A DNA stretch of 64,000 nt from Dysgonomonas sp. 511 (GCF_010501105.1 NZ_QVMQ01000013.1:21917-85916), one strand, 5' to 3'. Shown: positions 34,035-44,363, counted from the stretch's first letter. Numbers and translations: made by a program. Notes: generated from the sequence alone by a model not told the origin.

Positions 34035-34889
34035 ATGGCGCGACTGTTATTCTTCACATTCTCTTTTTTCTTTTGCACCTGTTGCTTCTGCATTCCCGGC
34101 GATTCTATACCAAAGGATGCAGTTAAATTCCATAGCTTCAAGAATAATGTAATACTCAACGGATATATTAACGATACCATCCCGATAAAAGCGATGCTCG
34201 ACATCGGTGCGTGGGGGCTGGCTGTACCCGAACGTTTCAGAAAAGACGGGGAGAACAGGAAGCAGTTTGAGCAGATAAGGTTTTCAACCGGAAAATGGGC
34301 AAAGACAATGCCTGCTACGTTTATGAATGCCAATAGTCAGTTTTTGAAATGGTATGGAGACGAATGTGTATTGCTGGGGTGGGACTTCTTCAACAGGCGG
34401 ATTATGGAGATATCGTATAAAGGTCACTACATAAGGGAGTTGAGCCGCCGGGAGCTGAATGGACTGTCGGGATACGACACCATTCATTACGAAAACCGGG
34501 GCAGGAGACTGCTTGTAAATGCAAACGTAACAATCGGAGGAAAAGAAATAAAAGGAAAATACTGGATAGACACAGGGCTTAACGGTACACTATTCTTTAC
34601 CCACGATGTACTAGCCCGTTACAATATCAACCTGGAAAAAGCAAAAGAGGGGCGGGCAAAGAATCTTGATGTCAACCGTACAAAAGTCAACCTTGTAAAA
34701 GCAGATTCGATACAAGTAGGTAACAGCCTGTTGACTGATAAAGATGTTATATTCTCCCAATCGGAATGGTTTGTGTTCAAAGAGAACGAACTGTATGTGG
34801 GTTTGATAGGCAATCAGTTCTTCAAATATTTCTCGGTGATTTTCGATTTCCGGGAAAACGTACTGTACCTCAAACCTGTGGGAAACTAG
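34035..34889 (+). CDS. Exported retropepsin-like protein with two lobes, first lobe altered
   Basis: A 284-residue exported protein (signal MARLLFFTFSFFFCTCCFC). Two aspartic-protease-like segments are visible: AMLDIGAWGLAVP near residues 53-65, where the usual D-T-G reads D-I-G, and YWIDTGLNGTLFFTH near 176-190 with intact D-T-G. The C-terminal IFDFRENVLYLKP is the usual last strand of such domains. Bacteroidota retropepsin-like proteins normally carry two DTG lobes. The I-for-T change makes catalysis by lobe 1 doubtful. It stands alone. Confidence 0.75.
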   Translation: MARLLFFTFSFFFCTCCFCIPGDSIPKDAVKFHSFKNNVILNGYINDTIPIKAMLDIGAWGLAVPERFRKDGENRKQFEQIRFSTGKWAKTMPATFMNANSQFLKWYGDECVLLGWDFFNRRIMEISYKGHYIRELSRRELNGLSGYDTIHYENRGRRLLVNANVTIGGKEIKGKYWIDTGLNGTLFFTHDVLARYNINLEKAKEGRAKNLDVNRTKVNLVKADSIQVGNSLLTDKDVIFSQSEWFVFKENELYVGLIGNQFFKYFSVIFDFRENVLYLKPVGN

Positions 34890-34929
34890 ATTGCGGATTC
34901 GTATTTTCTTAGTTTTACTTTATCTATAT

Positions 34930-35110
34930 AGTACGGATAATAAGCGTATTGCCGGGTAAAAAGTAACAGTGTGGAAAAACGGAAAATAGTGTTACTTTTG
35001 TTACTTTTTCCGTTGGTATTTAGCTTATAGCCAATAGCTATTAGCTCTACATAAGGGACGAAAACTTGTTTACTGATCGCTGAAAAAACGTTACATTTGT
35101 TACTTTTTTA
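34930..35110. repeat. GTTAC-motif intergenic repeat, copy B
   Basis: This 296-base gap contains the same arrangement as 9438-9634: AATAAGCGTATTGC, AAAAGTAACA, a spacer, TGTTACTTTTGTTACTTTTT (34989-35008) and a last copy GTTACATTTGTTACTTTTTT (35090-35109). No coding frame. The terminal copy lies about 76 bases before the ATG of the hybrid regulator at 35186. Confidence 0.6.
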
Positions 35111-35185
35111 GCCTTGTTCCCCAATCCCTGCCCCTTAGACGGAGTTGGACAGGTGAGGAAAGGAACACAAAATATTCGTACCAAA

Positions 35186-38100
35186 ATGAGATATACTTTA
35201 ATTGCCTTATTCGCCTGTTTGCTGTTCTCATTATCCATATTGGCTACAGAACGCTATTACTTTACCAACCTGTCTTTAAAAGATGGATTGTCGCAGATCA
35301 CGGTCACCTGTATCTATCAGGATAAGAAAGGTTTTATGTGGTTTGGTACGCGCAACGGGCTTAACCGTTACGATGGATACAAGTTTGATACATACATCCT
35401 TCATCCCGGTAACGATTCTTCCATAAGCGACAACCATGTATTCTGTATAACAGAAGATAATGAAGGCAATCTCTGGGTGGGAACCAATCACGGGCTCAAT
35501 AAGCTGGATTTATCGACAGGCAGGGTGCAGCAGTATTACTCAGAAGAGGGCAATGCTAAATCCCTCTCCAACAATATGGTGCTTTCACTGTGTAGCGACG
35601 AAAAAGGGAATATATGGGTAGGAACTGGCAGCGGACTCAATCGTTACGAGAGCAATACCGACTCTTTCGTGCGTATCGGGCAGAATGGCATATTACAGAA
35701 GAATCCTGTCTACGGATTGGCATATAAGAACGGCAAACTATATCTGGGTACACACCTACATGGGCTCGTCGAATACCAGATATCGGAAGAAAAACTATCG
35801 GAGTTGCAAGGCACACCTGTACACATCAGGTCTGTCTTTGTCGATCACTTTGATAATCTTTGGATTGGCACACAAGACCGGGGCGTATTTTTATTGAAAA
35901 AAAACAGTAGCGATTTTATTGTCTGCAATACAGGTAACGGGTTGACAAACAATTATGTGCGCAGTATTGCTGAGTCTCCCGACGGCAATACCGTACTGGT
36001 GGGTACTTTCAATGGACTGAATGTAATAGACATCAAGACAGGACAGATAGAACAGTACAAAGACTATGATTCCGAAAATGGAAAGCTTAGCCACTACTCT
36101 ATATTCAGCCTGTATTTCGACAGGTCGCAGACATTGTGGGTCGGCACATATGCCGGAGGTATCGACTATCATAGTGCCTATGGCGAAAGGTTCCGCTACT
36201 ACAATCCTGCCCAGAAGACCAAGGCGATAACAGGCATTATAGGCCCGATGGTAGAAACAGAAGATTTCCTCTATATAGCCACCGAAGGGAGCGGCTTGCT
36301 GGAAATGGATAAAAAGACCGAAGGCTATAAAATATACAGGCTTTACGACGATAGGGACGGAGCTTATGCCCGTAACATCTTAAAATCCCTCTATCTCGAT
36401 GGCGATAAGATACTATGCGGTACCAATGCCGGCACTATCTACAGTTTCGACCTGAAGACCAGACGCTTTTCGCTCTTTCACGATTTCAAGAGCCAGAACG
36501 GAATTTATTATATCGGCAGGAACAGGCAAGGGGATATCGTTGCCGGCGGAGTAAACCAGATAGGGTTGGTGTTTTTCTCCGGAGGCAAGGTTCGGGACAG
36601 CTTCCCTCTTAAAGATGGCAAGCAGGTATCTATCCCCAATATCAGGTGTGTACTAGAAATCGCAAAGGATGTTTACCTGATAGGAAGCCGCAACGACGGG
36701 TTGTATTATTACGATATGAACACGGGAGATTTGAAGCAATATACAGCCTCATCTTCTTCTGTTCAGGAAAATTGCCTGCCCGAAAATTATATTACCAGTA
36801 TCTACAAAGACACTACAGGCAACATCTGGATAGGGACATTCGGCGGCGGCTTTTGCCTGTTCGACTTAGAGGCGGGAACATTCAAAACCTACAATACATC
36901 GGATGGTTTGCTCGATAATAATGTCTGTACCATTATCGAAAACAACCATGAATTGTGGATAAGCACCATCTCGGGTATAACTGATTTCGACCTGATACAT
37001 AAGTCGTTCAAGAACTATACATATTCAAGCGGTATCAGCGTGAATGAATTTACACCCCATGCCGGGATCAGGCTATCGGACAATCGGATAATGTTTAGCG
37101 GCAACAATGGGTTCCTGTCTTTCGAACCCGACAAAATCTCATATAATCCCTATGTGCCGCCCGTTATCCTGGAAAACCTCTATGTAAACAATGAGGTGGT
37201 TCCGGTGGGAGGGCATATCCTGCAAAAGCTGCTGGAGGGACAACAGGAACTGACTTTGAAGTATAACGAAACGAATATAGCAATAGAATATAGCGCGTTG
37301 AACTATATATTTTCCAATAAGAATGAATATGCTTACAAGCTCGAAGGATTCGATGCCGATTGGAATAACGTAGGCACACGGCGTATTGCATATTATACGA
37401 ATATACCTCCCGGGGAGTACCGCTTTGTAGTCAGAGGTACAAACAACGATGGCGTATGGAACAACGAAGGGGCTTCTGTTTCTATCACCGTATTGCCTCC
37501 GCTTTGGAAAACATGGTGGGCATATACCCTCTATATTCTCTTTGCGGTAGGAGTCATAGCGTTTATATATAGGTATTTCAGCGAGAAGAAACGCCTGCAA
37601 AATGACATAAAACTCAGGCAGGCGGAAGCTAAGGCACAGGCAGAATTTCACGAGGAAAGAAATAAGCTGTTTACAAACTTCTCTCACGAGTTGAGGACTC
37701 CCCTTACACTGATTCTCAGTCCTCTCGAAGATATGATGGAGAAGCCGGAACTTGTTCCTCAGCCGATGGAAAACAAGATCCATCTCATGCGAAGCAATGC
37801 ACAGCGTTTGTTGAGGCTGGTAAACAACCTGATGGATTTCCAAAAGCAGGAAAGCGGAACAATGAAGCTCAGGGTGAGCGAAGGCGATTTTGTGGAATTT
37901 ACAGAAGAAATGATTGTCTTGTTCAAAGAGTTGGCAGCCTCGCGCGGTATTTCGTTTACCTTCCAGCATTCGGTAGACAGTATAGATTACTGGTTCGATA
38001 CGAACCTGATGGAAAAGGTTTATTTCAACTTCCTGTCGAATGCCTTCAAAAATGTGCCGAATGGTGGCGCGGTGAATGTCGGGCTGGAAATCGTTCCGTT

Positions 38101-39265
38101 GGATACCTTGAAGCAAAGAATTCCGGTCAAGGCAGTTGGTTTTGATAACGCGGGCATCCGGTATATTCTGTTGCGGATAGACGATACGGGGGCTGGTATT
38201 GCCGGGAGCGAACTTGAAAAAATATTTGCCCCATTCTATCAGGTTGCGCAAAACGAGCATTCGGCATCGGGAACGGGGCTTGGGCTGAGTTTGAGCAAAT
38301 CTATTATCGAAATGCACCACGGAGTTATCTGGGCTGAGAGTGTGGTGGGGCAAGGCGCAAGTTTCAGGTGTATCCTTCCTGTAGATAAGAGCCTGTACTC
38401 GGATGAGGATTTCGACGATGTTAAAAGAGAGGATAAACCTGCCTCTACGATAGAAGTTAGAGGCACTTCAGAAAAAGTGGAAGAAACAGATACACGGAAG
38501 TTATACTCAATTCTTGTAGTAGAAGACAATCCCGATGTACGCAACTATATTATATCCCACCTTAGGGAAGAATACAACATACAGTTTGCGGCAGATGGCG
38601 CAGAGGCGATTGACAAAGCGGTGAAGCACCTGCCCGACCTTATCATTTCGGATGTAATGATGCCGAAGATGGACGGTATGGAGATGGCGGCAACCTTGAA
38701 GGGCGACTTACGCACAGGGCATATCCCTATTATTATGATTACGGCAAAAGCTATGCCCGATGATATGAAAGAAGGCTATAACGTAGGTGCCGACGATTAT
38801 ATAACCAAGCCATTCAACGCCTCGGTATTGGTTGCCCGGGTAAGGAATATAATACGGTCGAGAGAATCGTTGAAGGAGATTTATGGCAAACGCTTCTCTC
38901 TCGAATCGTTGGGCGTAGAAACCACATCTGCCGACGACCGTTTTATGCAGAAGCTATATGACGCCATAGAGAAGAATGTCTCGAATCCCGAACTCAATCT
39001 CGATAGTTTCTCCAAGGAGATAGGGATGAGCAAAGCAAACCTCTATAGGAAGATAAAAATGTTGACCAATCTTTCGCCTACTGAGTTTATACGCAATTTC
39101 CGTTTGGAGATGGCGGCAAAGATAATGAACGAAACACGGCTTTCGGTATCGGAAGTATATGTTGCGGTCGGTTTTAGCAGCCATGCTTATTTTTCTAACT
39201 GCTTTAAGGCACTTTACGGAATATCGCCTACCGAGTATATGAACCGGATTTCGGAGGGAAAATAG
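35186..39265 (+). CDS. Hybrid two-component system regulator (HTCS)
   Basis: A 1359-residue one-protein two-component system that senses a glycan fragment in the periplasm and activates nearby enzymes. Order: signal peptide; two-propeller sensor with Reg_prop repeats (GNLWVGTNHGLNKL, GNIWVGTGSGLNRY); Y_Y_Y domain near 700-770; membrane helix near 780-800; histidine kinase with H834 in NFSHELRTPLTL; ATPase domain; receiver with phospho-acceptor D1156 in ISDVMMPKMDG and a conserved K near 1211; C-terminal AraC-type helix-turn-helix. An upstream ATG at 35114 is open, but the signal peptide begins at 35186. It precedes three carbohydrate-active genes, its likely targets. Confidence 0.95.
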   Translation: MRYTLIALFACLLFSLSILATERYYFTNLSLKDGLSQITVTCIYQDKKGFMWFGTRNGLNRYDGYKFDTYILHPGNDSSISDNHVFCITEDNEGNLWVGTNHGLNKLDLSTGRVQQYYSEEGNAKSLSNNMVLSLCSDEKGNIWVGTGSGLNRYESNTDSFVRIGQNGILQKNPVYGLAYKNGKLYLGTHLHGLVEYQISEEKLSELQGTPVHIRSVFVDHFDNLWIGTQDRGVFLLKKNSSDFIVCNTGNGLTNNYVRSIAESPDGNTVLVGTFNGLNVIDIKTGQIEQYKDYDSENGKLSHYSIFSLYFDRSQTLWVGTYAGGIDYHSAYGERFRYYNPAQKTKAITGIIGPMVETEDFLYIATEGSGLLEMDKKTEGYKIYRLYDDRDGAYARNILKSLYLDGDKILCGTNAGTIYSFDLKTRRFSLFHDFKSQNGIYYIGRNRQGDIVAGGVNQIGLVFFSGGKVRDSFPLKDGKQVSIPNIRCVLEIAKDVYLIGSRNDGLYYYDMNTGDLKQYTASSSSVQENCLPENYITSIYKDTTGNIWIGTFGGGFCLFDLEAGTFKTYNTSDGLLDNNVCTIIENNHELWISTISGITDFDLIHKSFKNYTYSSGISVNEFTPHAGIRLSDNRIMFSGNNGFLSFEPDKISYNPYVPPVILENLYVNNEVVPVGGHILQKLLEGQQELTLKYNETNIAIEYSALNYIFSNKNEYAYKLEGFDADWNNVGTRRIAYYTNIPPGEYRFVVRGTNNDGVWNNEGASVSITVLPPLWKTWWAYTLYILFAVGVIAFIYRYFSEKKRLQNDIKLRQAEAKAQAEFHEERNKLFTNFSHELRTPLTLILSPLEDMMEKPELVPQPMENKIHLMRSNAQRLLRLVNNLMDFQKQESGTMKLRVSEGDFVEFTEEMIVLFKELAASRGISFTFQHSVDSIDYWFDTNLMEKVYFNFLSNAFKNVPNGGAVNVGLEIVPLDTLKQRIPVKAVGFDNAGIRYILLRIDDTGAGIAGSELEKIFAPFYQVAQNEHSASGTGLGLSLSKSIIEMHHGVIWAESVVGQGASFRCILPVDKSLYSDEDFDDVKREDKPASTIEVRGTSEKVEETDTRKLYSILVVEDNPDVRNYIISHLREEYNIQFAADGAEAIDKAVKHLPDLIISDVMMPKMDGMEMAATLKGDLRTGHIPIIMITAKAMPDDMKEGYNVGADDYITKPFNASVLVARVRNIIRSRESLKEIYGKRFSLESLGVETTSADDRFMQKLYDAIEKNVSNPELNLDSFSKEIGMSKANLYRKIKMLTNLSPTEFIRNFRLEMAAKIMNETRLSVSEVYVAVGFSSHAYFSNCFKALYGISPTEYMNRISEGK

Positions 39266-39396
39266 GTGGAGATTTTGGTGGGCGAACTAAAATTGAAAAG
39301 ATTTGATTGATTTTCGATAATGGAAATGGGCTTTATTTATCATTTTTGTAACTGTCTTTTGTCTGATAATTCTAAAAACAATATAATATAACAGTT

Positions 39397-40650
39397 ATGA
39401 AAAGAACCTATTTCTTAATACTAATTATCCCTGTCATTTTCCTCTGCTGCAAAAAGACGAACGATGCGCCTGGCGACATCGTAAAAAGCGACTTCGACTT
39501 TGCAGCTAAGCAGCTAACCTTTGCAATGGAAGAAACGGAAAAAGGCATAGCCAACGAATCTCAGGAGAGCAAAGCAAAGAGAGAGAAAAAGGGCTATGGG
39601 CCATTGGTCTCGCCCCGTTCGATAGAAGAAACCGGCGAACTGATATTAGTTCCGTCGCGCGACTGGACGAGCGGATTCTTTCCCGGTGAGCTATGGTATA
39701 TGTACGAATACACCAAAGACCCGAAATGGGAAGCAGCAGCACGCAAATATACCGCGCGTATAGAGCCCGAGAAGAAAAACGGTACTACTCACGATATGGG
39801 ATTCAAGGTATATTGCAGTTTCGGCAATGGATATCGTCTGACGAAGGACGAAGCCTATAAGGAAGTCTTGATAGAATCGGCTTATACCTTAGCTACCCGC
39901 TTTAAACCGGATGCAGGCATAATCCGTTCGTGGGATCATAGCCGCAGCAAATGGGATTGTCCTGTAATTATCGACAATATGATGAACCTCGAACTGCTCT
40001 TCTGGGCATTTGGGGAGACTAAAGACTCTACACTTTACAAGATTGCGGTGAGCCATGCCGATATGACTCTTAAGAACCATTTCCGCGAAGACTACAGCTC
40101 GTATCATGTCATTGATTACGATACTATTACCGGAAACGTTCTGAAGAAGAATACTCATCAGGGCTATGCTCACGAGTCGGCTTGGTCGCGCGGGCAGGCA
40201 TGGGCCGTATATGGTTACACTATGTGCTATCGCGAAACGGGGCGTACTGCATATTTAGATCAAGCCAAGAATGTAGTTAACTATATCTTTACGCACCCGA
40301 ATATGCCCGACGACCTTATCCCTTATTGGGACTATGATGCGCCTGAAATACCAAATGAGCCAAGGGATGTATCTGCTGCCACCTGTACAGCTTCGGCATT
40401 GTACGAACTCAGTATGTATGATAAAGAAAATGCTGCTAAGTATAAGGCTTGGGCTGATACCATATTGCTGAACCTCTCTAAGCATTATCTGGCAAAAGAA
40501 GGCAGTACTTATGGCTTCCTGCTTCTGCACAGTACAGGCTCTAAGCCGGGTAAGTTTGAAGTAGACCAACCGTTGGCTTACGCAGACTACTACTTCCTCG
40601 AAGCGTTGTTGAGGAAACAAAAGCTTGAGGCATCGGGCTCGGTCTTTTAG
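39397..40650 (+). CDS. GH88-type unsaturated glucuronyl hydrolase, lipoprotein
   Basis: A 417-residue enzyme that removes the unsaturated uronic acid left by polysaccharide lyases. The lipoprotein signal ends VIFLCCKKT, so it acts in the periplasm or at the membrane. The (alpha/alpha)6 GH88 pattern is visible: HDMGFKVYCSFGNGY with D133 and IIDNMMNLELLFWAF with D193, matching the two catalytic aspartates of the family. WSRGQAWAVYGYTMCYRETG is the conserved later helix. It starts the cluster after the HTCS regulator. Confidence 0.92.
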   Translation: MKRTYFLILIIPVIFLCCKKTNDAPGDIVKSDFDFAAKQLTFAMEETEKGIANESQESKAKREKKGYGPLVSPRSIEETGELILVPSRDWTSGFFPGELWYMYEYTKDPKWEAAARKYTARIEPEKKNGTTHDMGFKVYCSFGNGYRLTKDEAYKEVLIESAYTLATRFKPDAGIIRSWDHSRSKWDCPVIIDNMMNLELLFWAFGETKDSTLYKIAVSHADMTLKNHFREDYSSYHVIDYDTITGNVLKKNTHQGYAHESAWSRGQAWAVYGYTMCYRETGRTAYLDQAKNVVNYIFTHPNMPDDLIPYWDYDAPEIPNEPRDVSAATCTASALYELSMYDKENAAKYKAWADTILLNLSKHYLAKEGSTYGFLLLHSTGSKPGKFEVDQPLAYADYYFLEALLRKQKLEASGSVF

Positions 40651-40674
40651 GTTGTTAAGGTAAAAGCATAAGAC

Positions 40675-43143
40675 ATGAAGAACAAACACACAATATTAAT
40701 ATTTGCTCTCTTACTGCTTCCGCTTTGTCTGCCGGCACAGGTCAACTATCAGAACAAGGAGCGTCTGTTGACAGGCTGGGAGTTTCTGAAAGGGGATTTG
40801 GGCAACATATGGGAAGCCGTCCGCCCGGCAAAACTAGGCGATCCTGAAACCGTTCCCCTGTGGACTAAGGTTACTCTTCCTCACTGCTTCAATGCAGTAG
40901 ATGCAGTAGATCCGGATGTGAACTATTATCAGGGCTCTGGTTGGTACAAGAAGATGCTGACGGTTGACAATCCATATTTGAATGGGCGCACCCTTCTACA
41001 TTTCGAAGGAGCGGGGCAGAAAACAGAAGTATATATTTATACCGAGAAAGTCGGTAACCATGTTGGAGGATACGATGAATGGACGGTAGATATAACCGAT
41101 GCGGTAAACCGTTTCCTGCAATCGGAAGACGCGAAGCGTTTCGGTGGCAAGGTCCCGTTGAGCATACGTTGCGATAATACAAGGGATACCGAAATGATTC
41201 CTTCCGACCTCTCTGATTTTAACCTCTATGGAGGAATCTACAGGTATCTGAATCTGGTATATGTGCCGTCGGTAGCTTTTTCTGATATTCATATTGATGC
41301 GTCTGTAGATGAGAAAGGCAAGACAGGGATGCTTAAGATTAACGCTTCTTTTGCTAATAACGAAGCTAAGAGCAATGTTCCTGTAAACGTGAAGATATTC
41401 GATCCGAAGGGAAAGCTTGTGAAAGAAACCAATCTGACAATAAACAGCTTTGCAGGACAGGAGCTACTGTCTTTCGAAATAATTAAACCTTTGCTCTGGT
41501 CTACTACAGCCCCTCAGCTATACTCTTGTGAGTTGGCATTAACCTCAAATTCAGGTACTATGACCTGCAAAGAAGTCTTCGGTTTCCGACATTTCGAGTT
41601 CAAGGAGAAAGGGCCGTTTTACCTTAATGGCGAACGCCTGTTGCTTAGAGGCACCCACCGTCACGAGGACCATGCCGGGGTAGCAGCAGCAATGACCGAG
41701 GAGCAGATTATCTGCGAAATGCAGTTGATGAAGAAAATGGGCGTCAACTTCATCCGTCTGGGACATTATCAGCAATCCCGCATCGTATTGGAGCAATGCG
41801 ACAGGCTAGGTATCCTTGTCTGGGAAGAAATACCGTGGTGTCGCGGAGGCCTTGGTGGCGATATATACAAAAAACAAGCCCGGAGAATGCTGAAAAATAT
41901 GATTGTCCAGCATCGCAATCATCCATCCATCATCCTTTGGGGTATGGGTAATGAAAACGACTGGCCGAACGACTTCCCCGAATTTGATAAGCAAAAGATT
42001 CGCAGCTTTATGGCAGAACTTCACAAGTTGTCGCACGAGTTGGACAACACCCGCCTGACATGTATCCGGCGTTGCGACTTCTGCAAAGATATTGTCGATG
42101 TCTACTCCCCGTCTATCTGGGCGGGTTGGTATCGCGGCATGTACACCGACTATAAGCATGTATCGCATAATGAGATGCAGAAGGTCAAGCATTTTCTCCA
42201 TGTGGAATGGGGCGGCGACAGCCATGCCCGCCGCTATGCCGAAGATCCGTATATCGGGCTCGATAAAATAGAAACAGGCAAAGGCGCAGACGAGAGGGCA
42301 GGCGATGCTTCCCTGTATGGAGGTACAGCCCGTGCATCGAAAGACGGCGACTGGAGCGAATCCTATATTGTCGATCTTATAGACTGGCATCTGAAAGAGC
42401 AGGAGACTATGCCGTGGCTAACCGGAGCAGCATACTGGCCGTTTAAGGATTTTTCGACACCTGTCCGCCCCGAGAATCCTGTCCCATATATGAACCAGAA
42501 AGGAGTCGTGGAACGCGACCTTACGCCAAAGGAGTCCTTCTATGTATTCCAGTCTTACTGGACAGAAGAACCGATGGTGCATATCTATGGTCACAACTGG
42601 CCTGTTCGATGGGGTGGAGAAGGAGAGGAAAAGACAATCAAGGTATATTCCAATTGCGAGCAGGTAGAATTGTTCCTCAACGGTAAAAGTCTAGGGCTGA
42701 AGAAACGCAATTCACAGGACTTTCCGGCAGCAGGTTTGCGCTGGCAGGCACAGTTTATACAAGGGCAAAATATAGTGAAAGCTATAGGCACAAAGGGTAA
42801 AGAGAAAATAACAGATGAGATCAGCTTCGGGTACGAAACCCGCCCGTTTGGAAAACCTGCCCGGATAAAAGCTTCTATTGTAGAAGATACGGATGAGTAT
42901 GTCTGGATAGAAGCCGAACTTAAAGATGCAAATGGCATAACCAGCCTAACCTCTGCGGATTATATCTATTTCGACTCAACAGGAGATGGCTGTTTGGTTA
43001 AAAATCAAGGTACATCTACCGGGTCGGGCAAAGTGCAGGCATATAACGGCAGAGCCAGAATAAAGCTGATGAAGAACAATGGGGAATCTATTGTCTCTGT
43101 CAAGTCGGATGGTTTGCCAATAGTTTTTGTTACAATAAAATAA
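40675..43143 (+). CDS. GH2-family beta-glycosidase, exported
   Basis: An 822-residue exported enzyme (signal ending LPLCLPAQ). Jelly-roll, immunoglobulin-like and TIM-barrel domains are followed by C-terminal extra domains. The acid/base is E427 in WGMGNENDW. The nucleophile is E511 in HVEWGGDSHAR, a pattern found in beta-galactosidase and beta-glucuronidase relatives. The GH2 RGTHRHEDHAGVAAAMT stretch is also present. It follows GH88 after 24 bases. Substrate specificity is not decidable, but neighbouring GH88 and alginate-lyase-type genes suggest a uronate-containing polymer. Confidence 0.92.
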   Translation: MKNKHTILIFALLLLPLCLPAQVNYQNKERLLTGWEFLKGDLGNIWEAVRPAKLGDPETVPLWTKVTLPHCFNAVDAVDPDVNYYQGSGWYKKMLTVDNPYLNGRTLLHFEGAGQKTEVYIYTEKVGNHVGGYDEWTVDITDAVNRFLQSEDAKRFGGKVPLSIRCDNTRDTEMIPSDLSDFNLYGGIYRYLNLVYVPSVAFSDIHIDASVDEKGKTGMLKINASFANNEAKSNVPVNVKIFDPKGKLVKETNLTINSFAGQELLSFEIIKPLLWSTTAPQLYSCELALTSNSGTMTCKEVFGFRHFEFKEKGPFYLNGERLLLRGTHRHEDHAGVAAAMTEEQIICEMQLMKKMGVNFIRLGHYQQSRIVLEQCDRLGILVWEEIPWCRGGLGGDIYKKQARRMLKNMIVQHRNHPSIILWGMGNENDWPNDFPEFDKQKIRSFMAELHKLSHELDNTRLTCIRRCDFCKDIVDVYSPSIWAGWYRGMYTDYKHVSHNEMQKVKHFLHVEWGGDSHARRYAEDPYIGLDKIETGKGADERAGDASLYGGTARASKDGDWSESYIVDLIDWHLKEQETMPWLTGAAYWPFKDFSTPVRPENPVPYMNQKGVVERDLTPKESFYVFQSYWTEEPMVHIYGHNWPVRWGGEGEEKTIKVYSNCEQVELFLNGKSLGLKKRNSQDFPAAGLRWQAQFIQGQNIVKAIGTKGKEKITDEISFGYETRPFGKPARIKASIVEDTDEYVWIEAELKDANGITSLTSADYIYFDSTGDGCLVKNQGTSTGSGKVQAYNGRARIKLMKNNGESIVSVKSDGLPIVFVTIK

Positions 43144-43152
43144 AGAGCGACA

Positions 43153-44331
43153 ATGAAATGTTTTTTAGGTTATTATATGATGGTTTCCGGCCTTTGTGTG
43201 TTACTGTTATCCTGTAACACACAAAGCAGCTGGAACGAAAAGACGAAACAGGTACTACACAACATAGTTCTCGATGAAGCCACATGGGCAATGGAGCAGA
43301 AACCTGTAACAGTAACCTCCTCTTATTGCGAACGCAGTGTCGGAGGAATACACGACTTCTATTCCGAAGGGGACTACTGGTGGCCTAACCCTGCAAATCC
43401 GGAAGGAGCATATATAAGAAGGGATGGGGAAACTAACCCAGATAATTTTGTCGACCACAGGCTGGCGATGATACGTTTTAGCAAGATAGTTGGGGCTTTG
43501 TCATCCGCCTATCTGGTCACCGATGACGAAAAATATGTGCAGCAGGCTTTTTCCCATATAAAGGCATGGTTTACAGATGCCGAAACGATGATGAATCCCA
43601 ATCTTCTGTATGCTCAGGCTATAAAAGGTATTACTACAGGGCGTGGCATCGGCATTATTGATACCATTCACTTGATGGAGGTGGCGCAAGGCATATACAG
43701 GATGCAAAATGCAAGCTGTGTGGATGCCGAGGAACTGGCAGCTGTAAAAAATTGGTTTGCCCAGTATCTCCGCTGGCTTACTACCCATAAGAACGGGGTA
43801 GACGAAATGAACGCGAAAAACAATCATGGCACTTGCTGGGTGATGCAGGTAGCTTCTTTTGCCAAGCTTACAGGAAATAAAGAGCTTTTGGAACTTTGCC
43901 GCACCCGTTACAAGAATATTCTCTTGCCCGATCAAATGGCTGATAACGGTAGTTTCCCAAAAGAGTTAGACCGAACCAAACCTTATGGCTATTCTCTTTT
44001 CAATCTGGATGCTATGGCTGCTATTTGCCAGATTTTGTCCGTACCCGAAGACAACTTGTGGAACTATACCACCATCAAAGGGCAGAATATACGGAAAGGG
44101 GTCGACTTTATGTATCCTTATACGGGCGATAAATCGGGATGGCCTTATCCGCACGATATCATGTACTGGGACAACTGGCCTGTGGCTCAGCCTGCATTCG
44201 TCTTTGCTGCAATAGCTTATGGCGACCAGTCTTATTTCGATTTGTGGAAAAACCTGAGCCATACTACCGATGTGGCGGAAGTAGAGCGGAACTTGCCTAT
44301 CCGCAATCCGCTGATATGGATAGAAGATTGA
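43153..44331 (+). CDS. Alginate-lyase-superfamily polysaccharide lyase (PL38-like), lipoprotein
   Basis: A 392-residue lipoprotein (signal ending VLLLSCNTQ). The (alpha/alpha)-toroid alginate-lyase pattern is visible: EGDYWWPNPANPEGAYIRRDG near residues 77-97 (YWWPNP core), and the catalytic-region motif AKNNHGTCWVMQ near 222-233 with the asparagine-histidine pair typical of the superfamily (NNHG). The overall layout agrees with PL38-type enzymes, some of which cleave alginate or glucuronan; the assignment is by recollection of the family and must be checked. It follows GH2 after 9 bases and is the last gene before a strong terminator. Confidence 0.8.
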   Translation: MKCFLGYYMMVSGLCVLLLSCNTQSSWNEKTKQVLHNIVLDEATWAMEQKPVTVTSSYCERSVGGIHDFYSEGDYWWPNPANPEGAYIRRDGETNPDNFVDHRLAMIRFSKIVGALSSAYLVTDDEKYVQQAFSHIKAWFTDAETMMNPNLLYAQAIKGITTGRGIGIIDTIHLMEVAQGIYRMQNASCVDAEELAAVKNWFAQYLRWLTTHKNGVDEMNAKNNHGTCWVMQVASFAKLTGNKELLELCRTRYKNILLPDQMADNGSFPKELDRTKPYGYSLFNLDAMAAICQILSVPEDNLWNYTTIKGQNIRKGVDFMYPYTGDKSGWPYPHDIMYWDNWPVAQPAFVFAAIAYGDQSYFDLWKNLSHTTDVAEVERNLPIRNPLIWIED

Positions 44332-44363
44332 TATACCGTGTTTTTAGACAATTTTAGGGAAGA

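Noticed and set aside
34930..35110. Idea that the GTTAC repeats are direct regulator sites for the HTCS
   Set aside because: The same arrangement lies before asnA, unrelated to carbohydrate genes, so a dispersed repeat is the simpler reading.
37139..38353. 404-codon open frame on the minus strand inside the hybrid regulator gene
   Set aside because: It lies entirely antisense to a clearly coding kinase region, has a Cys/Tyr/His/Phe-rich chance composition and no recognisable domain.
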